This document shows, one piece after another, positions 56,165 through 64,000 of a stretch of 64,000 nucleotides of DNA; positions within the stretch are counted from its first letter, which is position 1; each line of letters opens with the position of its first letter. This stretch comes from Saposhnikovia divaricata. Lineage: Eukaryota; Streptophyta; Magnoliopsida; Apiales; Apiaceae. The translations under genes were made by a program, and so were the position numbers. Under the pieces are notes generated by a model. The model saw only the letters and a list, made by a program, of their open reading frames with translations. It was not told the DNA's origin and did no database searches. The DNA is taken from assembly GCA_036435485.1 (NCBI GenBank), contig CM071600.1:52697546-52761545 (forward strand), in the 5' to 3' direction.

Positions 56165-58649
56165 TATCTTGCTGCTTTGTCCACTATTCTCTGGACCTGT
56201 ACTCCGGTTCAACCTTAGCAACACTTACTTTTGGAAAATCTTTGAACCTCTCAGGTTAAATCTTAGTTTCTCGCTTGACACCATTGTTACTGACATTCCA
56301 TGTCACGCTACTAGCTTTTCCATATCTATAATATTAACACTATCAGGTTGTCATCCCGAGAATTCATCAAAAAACCCTTTTATTAATCCATTCATAACAT
56401 TCCTTGCTTCATATTCCATAGTTGCTTTCCCAGTCTTTTCTTTATCAATCACATCCTTCTTATTATCTGATTCTTATTTACTTCTGTTATTTACTTTCAC
56501 CTTCATCTCTTTATTGAGACACCTTTTGCACTTGGTACCTCCTTATCGGTATTCCATCACATTTACTCTATAATCATCACGTTATTCCAATTTAAACTCT
56601 CCGAAATGAATCTGGCCGATCCCTTTAACTTAGATTCAATATAATCTACTTCTTCCAACCTTGTTTCTCATCACTTGTTCTTTTCTATCCGTGATTTTCC
56701 ACAGGTTTTTCTTCGTAAGTCAGACCAGATCGTATATCTACCTGCTCGTACTCTTATCATCTATCGAGCATCTGCATTTTACTGGCGTAGCCTTGCCACA
56801 TGAAACACGTTACAATCATGCTACAAGTTTTGGGGGGTAAAACTGGCTTGAGTGCCACCTTCCGAACAATTTTAAACTCTCAGGTGGCCCAATAAGTCTC
56901 GGGATCAATTGCCATTCTCTCTAAGTCTCATTAATTCTTTCTACAGGAATACATTTAGCATCATGAATCTCCAACCTCGTATTCTCTATCTTGTTTGCAC
57001 AGAAATACACTAACATAAACTTGCTTATCATTCATCAAGATGCCATTTAGCTTATCAATAGCAGCACTTTCTTTATCTTTACGTTGTCATCTACTTTCTT
57101 AGAAGAATCACCATCGCTGGTTGTTTACGTAATGCATTAATAGCTAACCCTAAGGGTTTCAAATCCTTTAGGGAGACAAAGTAATCACTATTCCTTATCC
57201 ATAAGGAACACTTCCTGAACTTGATGTAGATATTACATGAAGTAAATAAAATTACAGAAGAGTTTCAAGCATCGCAGCTATGTCAGGTTGATGAAACTAT
57301 CACTCATGCAGCTTCCATAAAAGACTGAAAACTTAATGGTTTACTTCGTCAATTTTGTATCATGGTTCTGGTTTGCCTCAAAACGGGACCTTCTAAGGTA
57401 CGTAATATGCTTAAGACTCCATCAGGAATCGAATCTTTACTTAAAATATTATTGCCTTCGATTCTTGCACAATCATCAAAAGGAATGTAAATTCCTCCAC
57501 TCCGATATGACCTTCAAGGTCTTTCCAAATATCATTTTGTTTCTTCGGTATGAACATTTGTAATTATTCCTTTTACTTAGATTGTCGGCCACCTCATTGG
57601 CCTTTCCTGATAATAATAATTCCTTGTAATCCATGTTTTCTGGATACATTCCAACTCAAATTTTTCTACCTCATTCCCATCACTGTTGGGTGAAATCATT
57701 CTCCCTTAAGCTCTGCTGAAGGAGAAAAATATATCTATCAGTCTTTTTCCATAAGTCATTGCTTCCACCTACCCGTGGGAACTTTATCACGTTTATTCCC
57801 AATCCTACTTAGGATACTTCTTTTGTTAGTTCTTTCCTTATCTTAGGATAATCTCAACCTTTATAGGTTCAATCCATACTTTCTCAGGGTTTCGTACATG
57901 CCTCATCTGGCATTATTGTTACTATGTCATACATTCCTTACCAAACTTCCATTTTGAAGTTCGGAATATTACTTTTTTCCTTGTAAGGTTTTTTAGGTCG
58001 CCCTCATCATTCCTCCTGTATTTTCTAGGTACAGGGTATAAGAAAACATCATTGATCAATACTTTAATAATTCTATCTATGTTCTTTCCAGAACTCTTTT
58101 TAATAATCCTTACAGGTCATTGTTGCCTTAGCAAATCCAACTCATATAATTTGAATTCACAATGTCTTTATTAGGGTTAATGCCATCCCTTGTGCATTCC
58201 CCAGGGTTTGTCTTAATTTATGGATATCCTATCCTTAATTCAACTGCCAAGGAATTCTGGCATCCTATAATTGGCAATCAGATCATGTATCCATAATAAG
58301 GGTCTCTTTTCAATCATTTTCATTTGATAATCGGTCGGTGGCTTAATGCTAACCTCTTCTTTTAGATAATTGTCAGCCTATTTGACCTTCCAAAAGACAA
58401 CGTATGTCTATCTGCTTTCTTACAGAACTTGGTAATGGTAGCAAGGATGTTTTGGAAGATAGTTGTCGAGTTCAACGTGAATCTCTTAGTACTTATCGTT
58501 CTTCTCAAAGGTAATTGCCTTAGACAATATTTCTACAGCATACTGATCCATCTCTGACCATTTCTATACTCTCTTTATAAACCTTCGTTGTTTACTTTCC
58601 TTAGTCATAATATATTCATGGTATTCATGTTACCCTAACATCATACATC
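56165..58649 (-). other. Interior of the minus-strand LTR element, distal half
   Basis: A/G-rich on the minus strand, as gypsy coding regions usually are, but full of stops. Near 57572-57608 the minus strand reads GKANEVADNLSKRN, matching the end of a Ty3-type RNase H (normally ANVVADALSRK). No integrase motif could be recognised. The ORF at 56169-56573 on the opposite strand is an antisense by-product. Confidence 0.5.
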
Positions 58650-60338
58650 TGTTTGCACTAAATCACGCAAGCGTACGTGGTCACAAGTAATATATGAATA
58701 AGTCGAGTTCGTTCCCACAGAGATCTGATTATGGTTTTAATTCAGTTTTGTACCTATGCAACAATGTATGGTTATTACTCACTGCTAAGACAAATAACAA
58801 ATTGGGTTTAATTAACTAAATTAACTAAGAATTAAAATATCAACTAAGAATTAACTAACTAACGATAATTAAAATCGAATTACTTACGCAATATGAACCA
58901 TGGAATCCTAACTTCAATACAAACTTCCTTTAGAGATCATGCCCTTTTATCAATACATGTGGTGGTTACGATAACTAATCGGACAACACGAAATAAGTAT
59001 ACGTTACCTTTCAGTACACGCACACCTATCCACACAATATCCACATAAGATAGAAATCATGCAGGCACCAATTATGCTTAGACCCTATATGTCTATAGAA
59101 TTTGAAAACATAATGGTTGAAGATCAAGTGTCCATAAGATTACATAAAGTAGTATGAGACGGTTAGAAACACACCACAAACATGAATAACATTCATGGAC
59201 TTATGCTAGCATGGCAAGTTCTAAATCTAAAGATCCACTGTCGCTTCACTAAAGATTAACAAGATAGATGTTAGCTACGCATCTATATGAATTAAATACA
59301 ACCCTGCAAGGATATCGCAAATTCACTACACATATATCAAGTTAAGCAATCAACATCTAAATTCCATAAGTAAATCCGTTAGAATCCCATGACAACGATT
59401 AGTTCATAATCGAACCTCTCGTCATCATGGGATCTGATGAAACCATGATAAAAACAAAGTATGAAAAGATACAAATAAAACTAAGTAATTGATATGTAAT
59501 GGTGTCTTGTAATGGTGTGTTGTAATGGTGTGTCTTTTTCTGTCCCCCAAGATGTGTATTTATAGCCCCAAGTGTCCTCTTCTCCAAGTAATTGCCTTCT
59601 TTGAGTTGGAAGAGAAGATTGGCAAATTCCATCTTTGAATGAAATAGAATTGCAAATTCCATGTATAAGTCTGATTCTGGAAGGTTCTGGCCGCTCCAAG
59701 CAATTACCATAATGATTAGAAGTAGAATTTGTGGTAATTTCCTTGTTAAAATTGAATTTTGCAGGTTCTGGAAATTTTCTGGCGGTGTTCGGCGCGGCCG
59801 CGCTACATTTTAATGTAATTCGGGCGCCCCCGCGCTATAAACAATTTCTGAAATTTATCCAAGCGCGACCGCGCTGCATTTTACTGTATTTCAGGCGCGA
59901 CCGCGCTGCTTAAAATTCTGACCATTCTGCCAAATTCAAGAAAATTCTCCAAGCTTCGCGTGGACAGCTTACGGGCCTCAAACGGACATGTAGAACTCCA
60001 GATATGACCAAAACAGTGGAGACTGCGCAACCTACCCGAAAATCCGAATTTTCCACAATTTGCTCATTTCTCGTCCGTTTTCTCTTCCGATTCTTTTGCC
60101 ACTTCCCGTTTTTCAATTCTTGAATTATGAATCCTCATGGTAGCCTAGGGAAATTCACCACCCTTCATTCCAAAGCTCAATTTAAACTTCAAGACCAACG
60201 AAAATCAATAATCATAGCTGGCATTTTGCTAACCTGCATAGCTACACAAAACATATTAAAACACACAAATACTTGAGATATAAGCGATCAATTTAAGCCA
60301 AAATGAAGCGATCCAAGTGGATAAAAATCCACTTATCA
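58650..60338 (-). mobile_element. Solo-LTR-like insertion (1689 bp)
   Basis: The termini are TGTTTGC and TTATCA, that is TGATAA...GCAAACA on the minus strand (TG...CA), flanked by the perfect 5-bp duplication ACATC (58645-58649 and 60339-60343). No coding sequence, primer site or second LTR is found inside. The start TGATAAGTGGATTTTTATCC on the minus strand is a terminus I have seen in plant LTR elements. It is younger than the element it interrupts. It contains a short GC-rich repeat block. Confidence 0.78.
59788..59911. repeat. GC-rich degenerate tandem repeat
   Basis: Four blocks of the form GCGCGACCGCGCTGC (variants GCGCGGCCGCGCTAC, GCGCCCCCGCGCTAT) alternate with ATTTTAMTGTAATTC-like spacers. 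Each block is a near-palindrome (GCGCG..CGCGC). In surroundings this AT-rich it is a strong CpG island-like spot. Confidence 0.8.
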
Positions 60339-62426
60339 ACATCTCAAGTCATTATACTTCCATTTTTACTCGTAATCTTGGACAATCATATACACATGAA
60401 TCACTTTAGTACGGGTGACCCCATTCCAAAAGTCTAGTAAATTCCCAATCCAAACATGGGTTGCAAAGGGTTCAGTAGAAGATTCCTACGATCTCATTAA
60501 TATTTCCTTTATATCAGAAGCCCTTGCAGTCAGTGCTTACTTAGAAGCAACCCTGCTTTGTCCTTTCATTGCTGGTCTAGTCACTTTATAGTCCGTTGTG
60601 ACTTGGCCTCAACTGGCCACACTAAAATAAAAAATATATGATTTTAGGGGTTGGCTAATTAGCATTACTTTTCTAGCAATTGCCGGCATAGTGTCTTCTT
60701 CTTTGATACCTTTCTACCTTTCCAAAACTTTACTTCATATAAGTCTTAATCGGCTACTCAGCGCCGTCTCCGGTCACCTTTCCTCTATTTTTATCTTTTC
60801 AACTATTCTTATCAATCCCACGTGCCACGCAAGCTTACCATTCCTGGCATAACAGCCTTCTCACTTAAGTCAATCCCGGAGTTTCTCAGTCCGGCTGGTT
60901 TCTTACTTACATTTCCTGTTTTCGTCCAATCTTACTTCATCATTATATTTCTACCATCGATTGTAATACTCAGGGTCCGTCTACTGACCCATATGACAGC
61001 AAACTTACCCAATCCACCGGGTTCGCTTCCAGTTTCCATTCTTTTCAATGATGTTCTCTAATAATCAGAAAGACAATGTTTGCCAAAATTCTCCGGATTC
61101 CTTTCCAGAATCAGGGAAATTTTTATCAATCTATCCACCTACTGGTAACATTAAGGAGACCAGTTTCGAAACCTGAAGAATAGTTCTATGAACCTCCAAG
61201 CAGGTGGAATCATAAGCAGTCATAGTTAACGAAATAATCGTCATCAGATTGGAAGTTTACCCACTGGAGAGGAATCAATTATATCCATCACTTAGAAGGG
61301 AAATCAACAGTTTCAAACTGAAACTTGACACAACGTCCTGATACTTATACGTCCTGATATTCAATATTACCACATGTCCGTCTACCTGACCACTAGTCTC
61401 AGAAGGAACATTACCGTCGGAGTTGGTTATTCCACACAATTGGCACTACTAAGGCCATCCGACCTGGTGGACTGTGCTGTCCGAATGCATCCGCAAGTAC
61501 TTTGTCGTGCGGCGCGAGCACACATCCTAATCCTTTATGTGAAGCATCGTTGGAAGCACAAAGTCTCCTTTTCCATTAAACAATGCCAACTCTTGGTCAT
61601 TACCAATTTCATCTTTTAGCTCCAGGAAGATTTTCTCACATTTTTCTCTTTAACTGCTGATCGTATTACTTGATCCATTATAATTCCGCGTCGGAGTAAA
61701 CTTAAGGTAACTACTATAATCCATTCAAAGAAAGAATTTAATATTCCTCTAAATCACATGCATCTAACATTTTTGGTTCATCATTTAACTGAGTTGAATT
61801 AACTCTATACTCAGTCTCTGTCAGTAGTCTCATTACGAGTTCATCTTGACTCACTGGTCTTATCTTTCGGTAGGTTCTGAGATCATTGCCTCGCTTACCA
61901 CTTTCTTATATAACTTTATCCAAGCCTGCTGTCACTTCCCAATGTCTTTACTCGCTGGTACTACATCCAGTAGTCCGACTACGAATCCAACATGAATCTT
62001 TAGTTCTCTTGCTAATAACTCAGTTCTCTTTAGGCTCCCTTTCCTGGGCACTATACCTTAATCATCACAATTTTTCTGGCTGCAGCCCTCATTCCTCAAG
62101 GGTAAGCTCCTTGTCCTAACAGGATTTTTCTTATCTACTGGAACCTCTTCCAGGTCTCCAGCAGGGTACTCTATTGAATTTACCCGCTGATCTTCAGCAT
62201 ATAATAAAGCATCATCGCGCTGCTGCTCGTATGCCTCAAGGTCTGTCGCCTTACTCGTCGATACGATATCGAGCTAGGTTACTATCATAATACTTAAGAG
62301 TTCCCATAAGGGTTTTATATGTCATCACTACATTAAGTAGTCCGACTATGAATTTGGCAAGAGTTCTTATTATCTTAGTGAAATTATTGTTTTAATGTCG
62401 CCTCATCTCTGGGGTTTATAACGTAC
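60339..62426 (-). other. Interior of the minus-strand LTR element, proximal half
   Basis: At 61519-61552 the minus strand reads DASHKGLGCVL, the start of a Ty3-type RNase H, but the following residues and the preceding reverse transcriptase are garbled. It lies about 2.3 kb (after removing the insertion) from the RNase H end at 57.6 kb, so pol is rearranged or further interrupted. No gag recognised. Confidence 0.45.
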
Positions 62427-62438
62427 GCTCTGATACCA
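62427..62438 (-). other. Primer-binding site, initiator tRNA-Met type
   Basis: Minus-strand TGGTATCAGAGC, four bases after the 5' LTR end, is the standard plant initiator-Met primer site. It is perfectly preserved although the coding interior is not. Confidence 0.92.
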
Positions 62439-62442
62439 CTTC

Positions 62443-64000
62443 TGTAACACCCCCAGATCCGGGGTCCAGGATCCGGTTGTTACGGTCTCTAATTCTGTCC
62501 ACAGTACTTGAACTTACTTCAACATACAATAAATTACATCTTTATGATCCAACACAACAATATAAAACTCACCCGTTATAGTCCCAGAGATGAAATCAGA
62601 GTAACAACCAAATTTTATTAAACACATTATGAGTTCTTACAATCCAAAAGAATTTCAATATGAATACATACTCTTTGCCATCCATTATCATAAGTCATAC
62701 TAGACCATGTACTTGGTACTGAAAGAATAAATCTATCCTACCAATAGCTTTCTCTTTGGCTCTGGTAGTCTCATCGTCCTCGCCAGCGTCGAGTGCGCCT
62801 TGTGCGAGTCATCTGGTCTAGCTGTTGTTGTGATATAATAATAAAGCAAGGGTGAGCAATAGCCCACCAACAATAATATATAACTGAATGATAATATATA
62901 ACAGTTCGAAATATCATTATTTCCATATGCCATGCATTAACAAAGTTAGTGCCAGTATAATATAAAGGATGAAGTTACAGGGTAACTTAAAGTATTTATT
63001 TTGTGGAAATATCTGCTAAGTCAAAATAAATAAGATATTATCATTTATCATATAAAGAGGAACTTGCAAGGAAAATATTGCAATTCCAGTTATTAACATT
63101 TTTCGAAGTCCTACAACCTGAAAGAAGTCTCTTCGATACGTGTTGCGGAAGACACCGTCAACCTGAAAGAAGTCTCTTCGATACGTGTTGCAGGGAATTC
63201 CCAATTTGGGAGATGAACCAATACTGGAGTTATCACGCGCCAGCTGTCCCACTCCCTGATGATCAGTCGGGGATGGTACAGCCCAACATAGTTTACTACC
63301 GGTAGAAGGAAGAACTGACGGCTCCACTTGTCGATTGCCTTCAATAGTAACTCCCTGGCCAATGGTTAGGCCTTGTGATGGACCGCGCGACTCGACCTCT
63401 TACACACGACTCCTAGTTCGAATAAATCCACAGCATTGAAACGTAGAGTTTGTCCTCCCTTCCCCAAGTGAAATACTTGTTGATAAGACTCCACAAAGTA
63501 GTCGTATCTAGTTGGAAAGGAAAATTCACCAACATTTCCCAAGCTTTTGCTTGTTAATGGATATCAACTTGTTCCAACAATCTTACCCCTCGAATGATGA
63601 GAAGGTACACACAGACTTAATGAGTCCATAGCAACGAAGTTGCGAGTGAAAAGGATAAATTATGAGATTTATGACCGGGAAGTCTACAAGATAAATAACA
63701 TTGCTCAAGTAGGTTCCCCTATAACATGGAAGTTTGAGCGAGCATTTAAATCCTTTAAAGATAGATTTAAATGAAAAATAAAGAGTTGGGAACCTTTCCT
63801 TGATAAAATAGTCGTAAAAAGACTCCGAAATATTTTACATAATATCTGGAGGTGACAGATAATCTCCGACTAATATAAATCATTTTAAAAAGAATTTAAA
63901 AGAATTAAATAAATATTCCAAGAATATTTATTAACTCAATAATAATTACGGAATATTATTAAATCATAATATTGGTCGTAAGTAATCCTCGAATGATTAT
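62443..64000 (-). repeat. 5' LTR, cut by the window end
   Basis: The visible 1558 bp correspond to 52645-54200 of the 3' LTR with about 25 mismatches counted by eye and almost no indels. The rest lies beyond the window. Confidence 0.9.

Larger units (their letters stand above)
52645..64000 (-). mobile_element. Large minus-strand LTR retrotransposon with non-coding interior, truncated by the window edge
   Basis: 3' LTR 52645-56164, interior 56165-62442, 5' LTR from 62443 beyond 64000. The LTR end TGTTACA, the intact tRNA-initiator-Met primer site and matching LTRs identify the structure. By eye about 25 differences occur in 1.55 kb of LTR alignment (about 98% identity). The interior has no ORF over 134 codons and only scraps of Ty3/gypsy pol. 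It therefore looks like a large non-autonomous derivative mobilised by a relative's proteins, not simply an old element. The diverged LTR at 1-2965 belongs to the same superfamily of copies. Confidence 0.82.

Noticed and set aside
56169..56573. 134-codon plus-strand ORF
   Set aside because: Antisense to the A/G-rich decayed interior of an LTR element; composition (Ser/Phe/Leu-rich) is what reverse-strand purine-rich DNA gives.
59399..59710. 103-codon ORF in the LTR-like insertion
   Set aside because: No recognisable motif; lies inside a unit with LTR ends and target duplication.

Overview
This window is repeat-rich intergenic DNA from a flowering plant, most likely a eudicot; I cannot fix the family from sequence alone. 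The evidence is a spliced ACD6-like ankyrin/PGG gene with GT-AG introns, plant-type Ty3/gypsy elements (a chromovirus and a Tat-lineage element with an extra RNase H and an antisense gene), Helitrons, hAT, CACTA and Harbinger-type elements, an RTE-type LINE and a tRNA-like SINE. I found no tRNA, rRNA, CRISPR array or bacterial-style operon.

Layout. 1-2965 is the end of a very large LTR. It abuts the broken gag-pol of a chromodomain gypsy element (to 8023), whose 3' LTR sits inside a galactokinase-like exon (to 8130). 9.0-12.4 kb holds four small DNA transposons with target-site duplications (TSDs). 13778-16644 (minus) is the one convincing intact host gene: four exons, 731 codons, ankyrin repeats plus a PGG membrane domain. 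17.3-22.6 kb is a Helitron cluster that contains a 711-bp unit repeated almost exactly three times. 22.7-24.1 kb is a long inverted repeat. 24389-36190 is a young, complete Tat-type gypsy element (TSD ATGGT, nearly identical LTRs) inserted in a small minus-strand Helitron. Its 3' part holds a three-exon antisense gene and three families of tandem repeats.

37.9-39.2 kb is a 14-3-3 gene fragment split by a hAT element. 39.6-42.8 kb is a damaged RTE-type LINE. 42.8-49.8 kb is a second, decayed ACD6-like locus. It was hit first by a 421-bp hAT-type element, whose last bases were then hit by a 5.3-kb CACTA element carrying pieces of several host genes (kinesin-5, R2R3-MYB and two unrecognised) and a SINE. 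49.9-50.4 kb is a gypsy gag fragment and 51.5-52.1 kb a CACTA remnant. From 52645 past the window end lies a minus-strand LTR element with LTRs of about 3.5 kb, a clean initiator-Met primer-binding site and an almost uncodable interior, itself interrupted by a 1.69-kb LTR-like insertion.

How it fits together. Little of this works as a pathway. The window is best read as a stack of dated insertions into three or four old gene fragments. The unusual parts are the multi-gene capture in the CACTA element, the nested insertion in the ankyrin pseudogene, the Tat element's higher-order repeats, the exact 711-bp triplication, and the LTR element whose LTRs look young while its coding region looks dead.
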